Shown: positions 7,340 to 15,585 of the stretch, piece after piece
How the letters are laid out: every line of letters begins with the position of its first letter
Position numbering within the stretch: the first letter of the stretch is position 1
From: CADEEN01 sp035716845
GTDB taxonomy: Bacteria; Pseudomonadota; Gammaproteobacteria; Burkholderiales; Burkholderiaceae_C
Length of the DNA: 39,611 nucleotides
Reading direction: 5' to 3'
Assembly: GCA_035716845.1 (NCBI GenBank)
Contig: DASTJE010000031.1
Coordinates: forward strand, 1 to 39,611
Notes under the pieces: model-generated
The model's input: the letters and a program-made list of their open reading frames with translations, nothing else
The model's database searches: none
Told to the model about the DNA's origin: nothing
Translations under genes and position numbers: made by a program

Positions 7340-9907
7340 TGGTCGGCCTTGCAGTTTCTTGAGCTTGTACAGCGCGTCGAGCGCCTCGCGCGGCGACAGG
7401 CTGTCGGGGTCGAGGTCGGCCAGCGCGTCCGCGAGCGCCGAGGGCGGCGCGGCGGCCGGCGCCGGCGCTGCGGCGAACAGATCCACCTGCGCCTGCGCGG
7501 CGCGCTGGTTGGCCTCCAGCGCCTCCAGCGCGGCGCGCGCCTGGCGCACCACGGCCGCGGGCATGCCGGCCAGCTTGGCCACCTGCACGCCGTAGCTGCG
7601 GCTGGCCGGTCCGGGCAGCACCTCGTGCAGGAACACGATGTCGTGCCCGGCGCCTTCTGCCGCCGCCACGTGCAGGTTGACTGCGCCCGCATGCTTCTCG
7701 GGGAAGGCGGTGAGCTCGAAGTAGTGCGTCGCGAACAGCGTGAACGAGCGGTTGCGGTCGTGCAGGTGGCTGGCGATCGCGCCGGCCAGCGCCAACCCGT
7801 CGAAGGTGGACGTGCCGCGGCCGATCTCGTCCATCAGCACCAGCGAGTGCTCGGTGGCGGCGTGCACGATGGCCGCGCCTTCGGTCATCTCGATCATGAA
7901 GGTGGATTGCGCGTTGGCCAGGTCGTCGGCCGCGCCGATGCGGGTGTGGATCGCGTCGAGCGGCCCGAGGCGGCAGGCGGCCGCCGGCACGTAGGAGCCG
8001 ATCGAGGCCAGCAGCGCGATCAGCGCCACCTGGCGCATCCAGGTGCTCTTGCCGCCCATGTTCGGGCCGGTGAGTATCACCATGCGCGTCTTCGCGTCGA
8101 GCCGGCAGTGGTTGGCGATGAAGGGGCCGCCGCCGGTCTCCTGCAGGCGCGCCTCGACCACCGGGTGGCGGCCGGCCTCGATCTCCAGGCAGGGGTGCGC
8201 GACGAACTGCGGGCGCGTCCAGCCCAATGTGGCGGCGCGCTCGGCCAGCGCGGCCAGCACGTCGAGCGCGGCCAGCGCGCGCGCCGCCGCGCCGAGCGCG
8301 TGGAGGTGCGGCTGCAGGGCATCGAGCAACTGCTCGTAGAGCCACTTCTCGCGCGCCAGCGCAAGGGCCTCGGCAGCCAGCGCCTTGTCCTCGAAGGCCT
8401 TGAGCTCGGGCGTGATGAAGCGCTCGGCGTTCTTCATCGTCTGCCGGCGCTGGTAGTCGGAGGGCACCTTGCCGACGTGCGAGGCCGTGACCTCGATGTA
8501 GAAGCCGTGCACCTTGTTGAACTGCACGCGCAGGTTGGGGATGCCGCTCCTGGCGCGCTCGCGCGCCTCGAGGTCGATCAGGAAGGCGTCGCAGTTGGCA
8601 CTGATCGCGCGCAGCTCGTCGAGCTCGGCGTCGTGGCCGGGGGCGATCACGCCGCCGTCGCGCAGCAGCACGGCGGGCTCCTCGGCGACCGCCGCAGCCA
8701 GCAGGCCGGCGATCGCCGGATCCGGCTGCAGCGCGCCGTGCAGCTGCTCGAGCAGCGCGGTGCCGCGCGGCGCGCTCGCGCGCAGCGCCGGCAGCGCCGC
8801 CAGCGTCTGGCGCAGCCCCGCCAGCTCGCGCGGGCGCACCTGGCGCAAGGCGATGCGCGCGACGATGCGCTCGACGTCGCTGACGCCGCGCAACGCCTCG
8901 CGCAGCGGCGCGAAGCCCGTTTCGAGCAGCGCGCCCACCGCCTCATGGCGGGCGCGCGCCTCGTCGCGTGCGCGCCGCGGGTGGGTGAGCCAGTGCCGCA
9001 GCGCGCGGCTGCCCATGCCGGTGCGGCAGGTGTCGAGCAGCGACAGCAGCGTGGGCGCGTTCTCGCCGCGCAGCGTGACGGTCAGCTCGAGGTTGCGGTG
9101 CGTGGCCGGCGGCAGATCGATCAGCTCGTCGCCGCGCTCGACGCTGAGGCTCTGCACGTGCGCCAGCGCCTGGCTTTGCGTGTGCTCGGCAAAGGCGAGC
9201 AGCGCCGCCGCCGCGGCCTGTGCCAGCGCCAGGTCCTCGGCGTCGAAGCCGGCCAGGCTCGCGACGCCGAGCTGCGCGCACAGCTTGCGACGGCCGAGCG
9301 CGCTGTCGAACTGCCAGGCCGGGCGCTCCGTCAGCGCCGCGCCGCTGGCGGCCAGGGCGGCGGGCAACGCGCTGCGGTCGGCGCAGAGGATCTCCGCCGC
9401 GTCGAGCCGCGCGAGCCAGGTCGCGAGCTCGCGCTCGCCGCATTCGGTGAGGCCCAGGCGTCCGCTGGCCAGGCCGAGCCAGGCCAGGCCCCAGCCGCCG
9501 CGGTCGCGCGCCACCGCGAGCAGCAGCGCGTCCTGCCGCTCGGCCAGCAGCTCGCCGTCGGTCACCGTGCCCGGCGTGACGACGCGCGTGACCTTGCGTT
9601 CGACCGGCCCCTTGGCGGTGGCCACGTCGCCCACCTGCTCGGCGATGGCGACCGCCTCGCCCAGCTTGATCAGGCGCGCAAGGTAGCTCTCGACCGAGTG
9701 CACCGGCACGCCGGCCATCACCACCGGCTCGCCGGCGGACTGGCCGCGCGTGGTCAGCGTGATGTCGAGCAGGCGGTTGGCGCGGCGCGCGTCGTCGTAG
9801 AAGAGCTCGTAGAAATCGCCCATCCGGTAGAACACGAGCGTGTCCGGGAACTCGGCCTTGATGCGCAGGTACTGCTGCATCATCGGCGTGTGGGCCGAGA
9901 GGTCCAT
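7337..9907 (-). CDS. mutS: DNA mismatch repair protein MutS
   Basis: 856 residues, typical of MutS. MutS binds base mismatches and small loops, then with ATP recruits MutL to start strand repair. The mismatch-binding N-terminus is visible as MMQQYLRIKAEFPDTLVFYRMGDFYELFYDDA, including the Phe-x-Glu mismatch wedge (FYELF). The lever and clamp regions follow. The ATPase domain has Walker A GPNMGGKST at about residues 613-621 and Walker B LVLMDEIGRGTSTFDG. The C-terminal helical region ends with DLDPDSLSPREALDALYKLKKL, the tetramerisation segment. It follows suhB by 17 nt and is probably co-transcribed. Its stop codon coincides with the edge of the 75-bp repeat. Confidence 0.97.
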   Translation of the reverse strand: MDLSAHTPMMQQYLRIKAEFPDTLVFYRMGDFYELFYDDARRANRLLDITLTTRGQSAGEPVVMAGVPVHSVESYLARLIKLGEAVAIAEQVGDVATAKGPVERKVTRVVTPGTVTDGELLAERQDALLLAVARDRGGWGLAWLGLASGRLGLTECGERELATWLARLDAAEILCADRSALPAALAASGAALTERPAWQFDSALGRRKLCAQLGVASLAGFDAEDLALAQAAAAALLAFAEHTQSQALAHVQSLSVERGDELIDLPPATHRNLELTVTLRGENAPTLLSLLDTCRTGMGSRALRHWLTHPRRARDEARARHEAVGALLETGFAPLREALRGVSDVERIVARIALRQVRPRELAGLRQTLAALPALRASAPRGTALLEQLHGALQPDPAIAGLLAAAVAEEPAVLLRDGGVIAPGHDAELDELRAISANCDAFLIDLEARERARSGIPNLRVQFNKVHGFYIEVTASHVGKVPSDYQRRQTMKNAERFITPELKAFEDKALAAEALALAREKWLYEQLLDALQPHLHALGAAARALAALDVLAALAERAATLGWTRPQFVAHPCLEIEAGRHPVVEARLQETGGGPFIANHCRLDAKTRMVILTGPNMGGKSTWMRQVALIALLASIGSYVPAAACRLGPLDAIHTRIGAADDLANAQSTFMIEMTEGAAIVHAATEHSLVLMDEIGRGTSTFDGLALAGAIASHLHDRNRSFTLFATHYFELTAFPEKHAGAVNLHVAAAEGAGHDIVFLHEVLPGPASRSYGVQVAKLAGMPAAVVRQARAALEALEANQRAAQAQVDLFAAAPAPAAAPPSALADALADLDPDSLSPREALDALYKLKKLQGRP

Positions 9908-9924
9908 GCGTGCAGCGGGATCGG

Positions 9925-10890
9925 TCAGCTGGATTTGCGCGCGCGCACGGCCTTGATCGTCTTGCGCGGCGCGGGGGGCGGTGGCTCGGCGGCGTGCGCA
10001 TCCTCGTGCAGGGCGGCCGCCAGCACCTGCTCCGGTGTGGGGGCATGGGCCGCCCCGGGCGCGTGTTCAGCCCCGGTGATGGCACGCGAGTACGGCTTGA
10101 GCATCTGCACCAGCTGACCGTAGACCTTCGGGTTGCCGGCCACGGCTTCGCGCTGGTAGAGGAAGTCGGCCTCACCGGTGAAGTTGCCGATCAGGCCGCC
10201 GGCCTCGGTGATGATGAGCGAGCCCGCGGCCACGTCCCAGGGGTTGAGCCCGGTCTCGAAGAAGCCGTCGTACCAGCCCGCGGCCACGTAGCACAGGTCG
10301 AGCGCGGCCGCGCCCGGGCGCCGCACGCCGGCGCAGTGCTGCATCACCTGCTCGAACATCTCGACGTAGCGCTTGAAGTTGTCGCCCTTGCGGAACGGGA
10401 AGCCGGTGCCGATCAGCGACTCCGCCAGCCGCGTGCGCTTGGACACGCGCAGCCGCCGGTCGTTGAGAAAGGCGCCGCGGCCCTTGCTGGCCAGGAACAG
10501 GTCGTTGCGTGCCGGGTCGTAGACCACGGCCTGCTCGACCTTGCCGCGGAAGGCCAGCGCGATCGACACGGCGTAGATCGGCAGGCCGTGGATGAAGTTG
10601 GTGGTGCCGTCCAGCGGATCGATGATCCACAGGTACTCGCTGTGCTTGGCGCCGTGCGTGCGGCCCGACTCCTCTGCCAGGATGCCGTGGCCGGGGTAGG
10701 CCGTGAGCAGGGTCTCGATGACGGCCGCCTCGGCCGCCTGGTCGACTTCGGTGACGAAGTCGTTCACGCCCTTGGCGGTGATGGTCAGGCGCTCCACGTC
10801 GAGGGCCGCGCGGTTGATGATCGATCCGGCCGCCCGCGCCGCCTTGACGGCGATGTTGAGCATCGGGTGGAGGGTCTGCTGCTGGGACAT
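9925..10890 (-). CDS. suhB: Inositol monophosphatase family protein SuhB
   Basis: 321 residues. The metal-dependent phosphatase fold is clear: NDFVTEVDQAAE, ILAEESG (first metal-binding Glu), WIIDPLDGTTNFIHGLPIYAVSIAL (DPLDGT metal motif) and NPWDVAAGSLIITEAGG. Members hydrolyse inositol monophosphate or similar sugar phosphates, and E. coli SuhB also acts in NusA/NusG-dependent rRNA transcription antitermination. The core ends at about residue 265. Roughly 55 further residues form a Pro/Ala-rich linker and a basic end (RKTIKAVRARKSS), which is longer than usual. The ATG at 10890 was chosen from the homologous start. An in-frame ATG at residue 10 (MLNIAVKAARAAG) would also fit. Upstream is a TAAAAT -10-like element. 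Confidence 0.9.
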   Translation of the reverse strand: MSQQQTLHPMLNIAVKAARAAGSIINRAALDVERLTITAKGVNDFVTEVDQAAEAAVIETLLTAYPGHGILAEESGRTHGAKHSEYLWIIDPLDGTTNFIHGLPIYAVSIALAFRGKVEQAVVYDPARNDLFLASKGRGAFLNDRRLRVSKRTRLAESLIGTGFPFRKGDNFKRYVEMFEQVMQHCAGVRRPGAAALDLCYVAAGWYDGFFETGLNPWDVAAGSLIITEAGGLIGNFTGEADFLYQREAVAGNPKVYGQLVQMLKPYSRAITGAEHAPGAAHAPTPEQVLAAALHEDAHAAEPPPPAPRKTIKAVRARKSS

Positions 10891-10987
10891 GGGGCGTGCG
10901 GCCCGCACGGGGCGGGCGTCGATGGATCGATCGGCGGGGTGAAAGAGCGCGCGCAGCGACAATGGCTGCCGCTCGCTGTTGTTGTCC

Positions 10988-10993
10988 ATTTTA
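10988..10993 (-). promoter_or_regulatory. Putative -10 element of suhB-mutS
   Basis: TAAAAT on the minus strand about 97 nt before the suhB ATG, in the divergent space facing trmJ. The 11 nt GTAAAATGGAC here (10984-10994) is found again at the yebC promoter (33661-33671), which supports a shared promoter type. No convincing -35 is visible. Confidence 0.35.
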
Positions 10994-10999
10994 CCGGCC

Positions 11000-11728
11000 G
11001 TGCCCACCCCGCGTTCCCGCTTCGTGCTCGTGCACACCAGCCATGCCGGCAATGTCGGTGCGGCCGCGCGCGCGCTCAAGGTGATGGGCTTCGACGACCT
11101 GGTGCTGGTGGCGCCACGCTGGCCCGACGTGCTCTCGCGCGAGGAGACGCGCGCGCTGGCCAGCGGCGCGCTCGACGTGCTCGAGGCCGCGCGCGTCGTG
11201 CCCACGCTGGCCGAGGCGCTGGAGGGCATCGCGCACGTGTGCGCCACCGCGATGACGCCGCGCGACTTCGGCCCGCCGCTGGCCGCGCCGCGCGCGCACC
11301 TGGCCGCGCTGGGCGTGGCGCCGCCGGACATCGCCTTCGTGTTCGGCGGTGAGCGCTTCGGGCTGGCCAACGACGACGTCTACCGCTGCCACGTCTGCCT
11401 GTCGATCCCGACTGCGCCGGGCTACGGATCGCTCAACCTGGCGCAGGCGGTGCAACTCATCGCCTACGAGTGGCGCCAGGCGCTGGGCGGCTTCACCGTC
11501 GAGCCGCGCACGGCGGCGCCCCGGGTGGCCGATGCGCGCGCGGTGCAGGGCCTGCTCGATCACTGGCGCGGCGTGCTCGAGCGCATCGGCTTCCTCGACC
11601 CCGCCGCCCCGAAGAAGCTGCTGCCGCGCCTGAACCGCCTGCTCAACCGCGCCCGGCCGACCGCGGAGGAGGTGCACATCCTGCGCGGCATTGCCCGCGC
11701 GGTCGACGAGGTGGCCGGCAAGAAGTAG
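11000..11728 (+). CDS. trmJ: tRNA (cytidine/uridine-32-2'-O)-methyltransferase TrmJ
   Basis: 242 residues from a GTG start. The open frame begins slightly earlier, but homologues start near RFVLVHTSHAGNVGAAARALKVMGF, so GTG at 11000 fits best. The protein is a SpoU/TrmH-class SPOUT methyltransferase. Motif 1 is the TSHAGNVGAAARA block, motif 2 is FVFGGERFGLANDD and motif 3 is LSIPTAPGYGSLNLAQAVQLIAYE, the knot that binds S-adenosylmethionine. A C-terminal helical extension (LLDHWRGVLERIGFLDPAAPKKLLPRLNRLLNRARPTAEEVHILRGIAR) is the TrmJ-specific dimer/tRNA region. It is predicted to methylate the ribose of position 32 in tRNA anticodon loops. It is divergent from suhB. Confidence 0.92.
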   Translation: MPTPRSRFVLVHTSHAGNVGAAARALKVMGFDDLVLVAPRWPDVLSREETRALASGALDVLEAARVVPTLAEALEGIAHVCATAMTPRDFGPPLAAPRAHLAALGVAPPDIAFVFGGERFGLANDDVYRCHVCLSIPTAPGYGSLNLAQAVQLIAYEWRQALGGFTVEPRTAAPRVADARAVQGLLDHWRGVLERIGFLDPAAPKKLLPRLNRLLNRARPTAEEVHILRGIARAVDEVAGKK

Positions 11729-11733
11729 GTCGC

Positions 11734-11750
11734 GCCCCTACACTTGGGGC
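11734..11750 (+). promoter_or_regulatory. cysE leader: -10-like TACACT inside a GCCCC/GGGGC hairpin
   Basis: TACACT (11739-11744) ends 9 nt before the cysE ATG and would give a transcript starting almost at the start codon. The same stretch forms the loop of a 5-bp hairpin, GCCCC (11734-11738) with GGGGC (11746-11750), in any read-through transcript from trmJ. The GGGG arm is also the only Shine-Dalgarno-like sequence. No -35 was recognised. Confidence 0.3.
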
Positions 11751-11753
11751 ACC

Positions 11754-12533
11754 ATGTTCAGCCGTCTGCGCGAAAGCATCGCCTGCATCCGGGAGCGCGA
11801 CCCCGCGGCGCGCTCGTCGTGGGAGGTGCTGACCTGTTATCCCGGCCTGCACGCCCTGGTGCTGCACGACCTGGCCCACGCCTGCTGGAAGGCGCGCCTG
11901 CGCTGGCTGGGGCGTTTCATCTCGCACCTCGGGCGCTGGCTCACCGGCATCGAGATCCATCCCGGTGCGACGATCGGGCGGCGCGTGTTCATCGACCACG
12001 GCATGGGCGTGGTGATCGGCGAGATGGCCGAGGTGCACGACGACTGCACCATCTACCAGGGCGTCACGCTGGGCGGCACCTCGCTGGTCAAGGGTGCCAA
12101 GCGCCATCCGACCCTCGAGCGCGGCGTGATCGTCGGTGCCAACGCCTGCGTGCTGGGCGGCTTCACCGTGGGCGCCGGCGCGCGCGTGGGCTCGGGCGCG
12201 GTGGTCACCAAGCCGGTGCCGCCAGGCGCCACCGCGGTGGGCAACCCGGCGCGCATCATCCAGGCCGAAACCGAGGCCCAGCGCGAGGCCGCGGCGGCCA
12301 AGATGGGCTTCTCGGCGTACGGCGTGACGCAGGGCGACGACCCGGTGGCGCAGGCCATGAAGGGCCTGATCGACAACGCCGCCGGGCACGAGCACCAGAT
12401 TGCGCTGCTGTGGCAGGCCATCGAGAAGCTGTCGCAGCGCGCCCGCGAGCTGCCCAGCGACGAATGCGTGCCCGACGATGCCCAGAAGGCCGAGCATTTC
12501 GACGCCGAGCGCCTGAACCGCCTCGTCAAGTAG
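11754..12533 (+). CDS. cysE: Serine O-acetyltransferase
   Basis: 259 residues. It transfers acetyl from acetyl-CoA to L-serine, the first step of cysteine synthesis. The left-handed beta-helix is clear from the hexapeptide repeats starting at IEIHPGATIGRRVFIDHGMGVVIGE, with the catalytic His of FIDHG and the conserved QGVTLGGT. It ends at AVGNPARI. The N-terminal helical domain is short (about 60 residues), as in EpsC/SrpH-type enzymes rather than the longer E. coli CysE. About 85 residues follow the helix, ending in a charged segment (DDAQKAEHFDAERLNRLVK), which is longer than in short-form enzymes. It lies 25 nt after trmJ and may have its own near-leaderless promoter. Confidence 0.92.
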   Translation: MFSRLRESIACIRERDPAARSSWEVLTCYPGLHALVLHDLAHACWKARLRWLGRFISHLGRWLTGIEIHPGATIGRRVFIDHGMGVVIGEMAEVHDDCTIYQGVTLGGTSLVKGAKRHPTLERGVIVGANACVLGGFTVGAGARVGSGAVVTKPVPPGATAVGNPARIIQAETEAQREAAAAKMGFSAYGVTQGDDPVAQAMKGLIDNAAGHEHQIALLWQAIEKLSQRARELPSDECVPDDAQKAEHFDAERLNRLVK

Positions 12534-12542
12534 CCGCTGTGC

Positions 12543-12567
12543 CGCGCGGGCGGCGCCGCGCCGCGCG
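12543..12567. terminator. GC hairpin between convergent cysE and TonB receptor genes
   Basis: CGCGCGG (12543-12549) pairs with CCGCGCG (12561-12567) in the 35-nt gap between two converging genes. There is no T-tract on either strand, so it is at best a weak or Rho-assisted terminator. Confidence 0.3.
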
Positions 12568-12568
12568 A

Positions 12569-14839
12569 CTACAGCTTGAGTTCCAGGCGCAGCTGGGTGT
12601 CGACGAAGTTGCGCGTGACGCTGCGGTTGGACGCCAGCAGGCCCTGGCTCGCCACCTGCGTCGTGCTGGTGAAGTCCGCGGCCAGCGCGTTGCCCACGGA
12701 CAAGCGCAGCTTGGCCTCCGGGCTGAAGGTCCACAGCAGGTAGGCGTCGATGAGCGTCTTGCCCGACTGGACCCACCAGCGGTCGGCCTCCAGACGCGTG
12801 GTGTAGCCGGGCGTTCGGTTGACGTTGCCGCCCAGGCCGAGCGGCGTGCCGCGCACGCGGTAGTCGGCGCCCAGGTTGAACGTGCCGCCGGGCTGCTCGG
12901 CCACGCGGTTGTCCGGGCCGGGGACGGTGTCCACGCGCGAGCGCAACAGCGAGGCGTTGGCGCGCACCTCCACCGGCGGGGCGCCGTCGGCGGCCTGGTC
13001 GAGCCGGAACTTGGCTTCGAGCTCCAGGCCCTGCGAGGTGCCGTTGCCGATGTTCCGCGGCCGCGCGACATAGCGCGGCTGGGCGGGTGACCAGCTCACG
13101 TCCTCCAGCGCCACCACGTTGCGGATCACGTCGCGGATGCGGCGGTGGAACAGGTTGGCCGACAGCACGCCGCCCTCGGCCAGATAGCGTTCGAAGGCGA
13201 GGTCCAGCCCCAGCGCCACCTCGGGGCGCAGGCCGGGGTTGCCGGCGCTGTCGGCGGTGAGTTCGGTGTTGCTGCCGGGCGCCGGGTCGACGCGGTTGAG
13301 TGTGGGGCGGCCGATCAGCTGGTTCAGGTTGGGCGAGCGATAGCTGCGGGTCAGGCTGGCGCGCACCTGGTCGCGCCGCGCCGGGTCGGGTTTCCACACG
13401 GCGTGCAGCAGCGGCGTGGCGACGCGGCTGGTGTTGCGGTCGACCACGCCGTTGGCGCCCTCGCCGGTGGTGGCGATGCCCTCGACGCGCAGCCCGGCGT
13501 GGAAGGCCCAGTGCGCTCCGGCGGTCCACTCGTCCTGCGCATAGGCCGCCCAGCGGCGTGCCGAGGCCGCGAGATTGGTGCCGAACTCCTCGAGCTGCGG
13601 CGTGCCGTCCCACAGCGTGGCCTTGGCCTCGCTGCGGCGGTTGCGCTCGACCTCCAGGCCCGACACCAGGCTGTGGCCCTCGCCCAGCACCCACGAGGCC
13701 TTGAGGCCGAGGCTGGCATTGCGGTCGCGGTTGTCGGTGGTCTCGTCGATGGTGCGGCTGGGCACGTCGGCCGCGTCGAACTCGAGCCGGCGGGTGTCGC
13801 TGCGCCAGCGCCCGTCGCCCACGCCGGCGCGCCATTCGAGGCGTGCCGGCCCCATGCGGTGCGCCGCGTTGGCGTTGAGCCGCAACAGCGTGAAGCGTCC
13901 GTCCGTGCGGCTGTCGCTGCGCGCGAATTCCAGCGGCTCGCTGCCCAGGCTCTGGCTCTGCGTGCCCCAGCCGCGGTTCGTGCCTTCGTTGTGGATGACC
14001 AGGGGCATCAGCATCAGGCTGCGGCCGGCGTCGTCGCGCCACTGCAGGCGCGCGCTCGCGTGCAGCCCGCGACGGTCGTCCTCGCTGCGCCAGGTGCCGC
14101 TGCGCTCGAGCACGGTGTCGCCGCTGGCGAGGTCGACATCGCTGCGCGTGCTGCGGCTGGCGCTGTCGCTGCGCCACTGGAACAGCGACAGCGAGCCGTT
14201 GAGGATCCAGTCGCCCACGGTGTCGTTGCGCGTCCAGCCCAGGTTGCCCGAGGTGCGGCCGTGGCGGCTCTGCAGGCCGAGGTTGACGTCGTTCAGGCGC
14301 TTGCGGAAGCCCTCGCGCAGCACGATGTTGATGGTGCCGGCGATGGCGCGCGCGCCGGTCTCGGCGGTGGGGGCGCGCAGGATCTCGATGCGCTCGATCT
14401 GCTCGGGCGGGATGCTGTCGAGCGAGAACCCCGGCGGGATGCGCTCGCCGTCGAGCAGGATCTGCGTGTAGTTGCCCGCCATGCCGCGCATGCGCGGCGC
14501 CCCGCCGCGCCCGCCCGGGCCGGGCACCGTGATGCCGGGCAGGCGTTTGAGGATCTCGAGCGTGTTGCTGTCGCCCATGCGCTCGATCTCGTCGCGGCCG
14601 ATCACGATCTTGGCGGCGGTGGCGCGACGGCGTTCCTCGGCGTCGCTGGCGCGTCCGCCCGTGACCTCCACGCGCTGGATCGGGGCCGATGCCGCCGCGG
14701 CGGGGGCGGACGCGGCGCGTGCAGGCGGAGGCGGGACGCCCTGCGCGCAGGCGGCGGACGCGGCCAGCAGGGCCAGGGGCGCGAGCAGGGCGCCGCCGAT
14801 GGGCGCACCCGCCCATCGGCGGCGGCGGATCTCGAACAT
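12569..14839 (-). CDS. TonB-dependent outer-membrane receptor
   Basis: 756 residues with a signal peptide (hydrophobic core about 15-32, cleavage near ACAQG). A short Ala/Pro-rich linker is followed by IQRVEVTGG, the usual segment before the plug. The plug (about 80-190) contains NTLEILKRLPGITVPGPGG, LLDGERIPPG and IERIEILRAPTAETGARAIAGTINIVLR, all typical. The rest is a 22-strand barrel with RSYRSPNLNQLIGRP and NPGLRPEVALGLDLAFERY. The substrate cannot be read from sequence; the plug resembles FepA/CirA-like siderophore receptors in general form. No neighbouring transport gene, TonB/ExbBD or sigma/anti-sigma pair is present, and no Fur box was recognised. The protein ends in Leu rather than the usual aromatic residue of outer-membrane barrels. 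Confidence 0.9.
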   Translation of the reverse strand: MFEIRRRRWAGAPIGGALLAPLALLAASAACAQGVPPPPARAASAPAAAASAPIQRVEVTGGRASDAEERRRATAAKIVIGRDEIERMGDSNTLEILKRLPGITVPGPGGRGGAPRMRGMAGNYTQILLDGERIPPGFSLDSIPPEQIERIEILRAPTAETGARAIAGTINIVLREGFRKRLNDVNLGLQSRHGRTSGNLGWTRNDTVGDWILNGSLSLFQWRSDSASRSTRSDVDLASGDTVLERSGTWRSEDDRRGLHASARLQWRDDAGRSLMLMPLVIHNEGTNRGWGTQSQSLGSEPLEFARSDSRTDGRFTLLRLNANAAHRMGPARLEWRAGVGDGRWRSDTRRLEFDAADVPSRTIDETTDNRDRNASLGLKASWVLGEGHSLVSGLEVERNRRSEAKATLWDGTPQLEEFGTNLAASARRWAAYAQDEWTAGAHWAFHAGLRVEGIATTGEGANGVVDRNTSRVATPLLHAVWKPDPARRDQVRASLTRSYRSPNLNQLIGRPTLNRVDPAPGSNTELTADSAGNPGLRPEVALGLDLAFERYLAEGGVLSANLFHRRIRDVIRNVVALEDVSWSPAQPRYVARPRNIGNGTSQGLELEAKFRLDQAADGAPPVEVRANASLLRSRVDTVPGPDNRVAEQPGGTFNLGADYRVRGTPLGLGGNVNRTPGYTTRLEADRWWVQSGKTLIDAYLLWTFSPEAKLRLSVGNALAADFTSTTQVASQGLLASNRSVTRNFVDTQLRLELKL

Positions 14840-14913
14840 GGGCGGCGATTGTGTCGCGCCGGCGTTAAGGGCCGGTAAAGCGGGGCTTGTGCCGGGCGCC
14901 GGAGAATCGCCCG

Positions 14914-15546
14914 ATGTACCCGCTGGCGTGGATCCATCGCGACGAGGCGCTGCTGGCGCTGGACAAGCCCGCCGGCGTGCTGGCGGTGCCCGGCCGGGGC
15001 CCCGACAAGCAGGACTGCCTGTGGGTGCGCGTGTGCGCCCAGTGCCCGGACGCAAGGGTGGTGCACCGCCTGGACATGGCCACCTCCGGGCTCATCGTGT
15101 TCGCGCGCGGCGCGACCGCGCAGCGCGCGCTCTCGCGGGCCTTCGCGGCGCGCGCGGTGCACAAGCGCTACGAGGCGGTGGTGCACGGGCAGGTCGCGGG
15201 CGACGCCGGCGAGATCGACCTGCCCCTGGCCGCCGACTGGCCCAACCGCCCGCGCCAGCACGTCGACCACGCCCACGGCCGGCCCAGCCTGACGCGCTGG
15301 CGCGTGCTGGCGCGCGATGCGGCGCAGGGCACCACGCGCCTGGCGCTCGAGCCGGTCACCGGCCGCTCGCATCAGCTGCGCGTGCACCTGGCTGCGCTCG
15401 GGCACCCCATCGTCGGCGACACGTTGTACGCTGCGCCCGAGGTGGCGGCCGCCGCGCCGCGACTGCTGCTGCACGCGTGCGCGCTGGGCCTGCCGCATCC
15501 CGCCGACGGTGCGGCACTCGCGCTGTCGTGCAGCGTCCCGTTCTGA
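14914..15546 (+). CDS. RluA-family pseudouridine synthase
   Basis: 210 residues, close to the short RluA (about 219) and without an S4 domain. The catalytic block VVHRLDMATSGLIVFA places the nucleophilic Asp at residue 54. LALEPVTGRSHQLRVHLAALGHPIVGDTLY is the conserved RluA motif downstream. RluA itself modifies U746 of 23S rRNA and U32 of some tRNAs; whether this protein has that specificity cannot be told from sequence, so no symbol is assigned. The start ATG has a GGAG site (14901-14904) 9 nt upstream. The gene is divergent from the TonB receptor gene with 74 nt between starts. Confidence 0.88.
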   Translation: MYPLAWIHRDEALLALDKPAGVLAVPGRGPDKQDCLWVRVCAQCPDARVVHRLDMATSGLIVFARGATAQRALSRAFAARAVHKRYEAVVHGQVAGDAGEIDLPLAADWPNRPRQHVDHAHGRPSLTRWRVLARDAAQGTTRLALEPVTGRSHQLRVHLAALGHPIVGDTLYAAPEVAAAAPRLLLHACALGLPHPADGAALALSCSVPF

Positions 15547-15585
15547 GGGGGCCATTGCCCTCGTGACGCCAGGAAGGAGCCCCTG

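Noticed and set aside
7349..10117. 922-codon plus-strand reading frame opposite mutS and suhB
   Set aside because: It covers two well-recognised genes on the other strand, has repetitive Arg/Ala/Gln composition and no domain, and is a normal by-product of GC-rich codon use.
11643..14816. 1057-codon minus-strand reading frame over trmJ, cysE and the TonB receptor
   Set aside because: It crosses three genuine genes in other frames and has Arg/Gly/Pro-rich low-complexity sequence.
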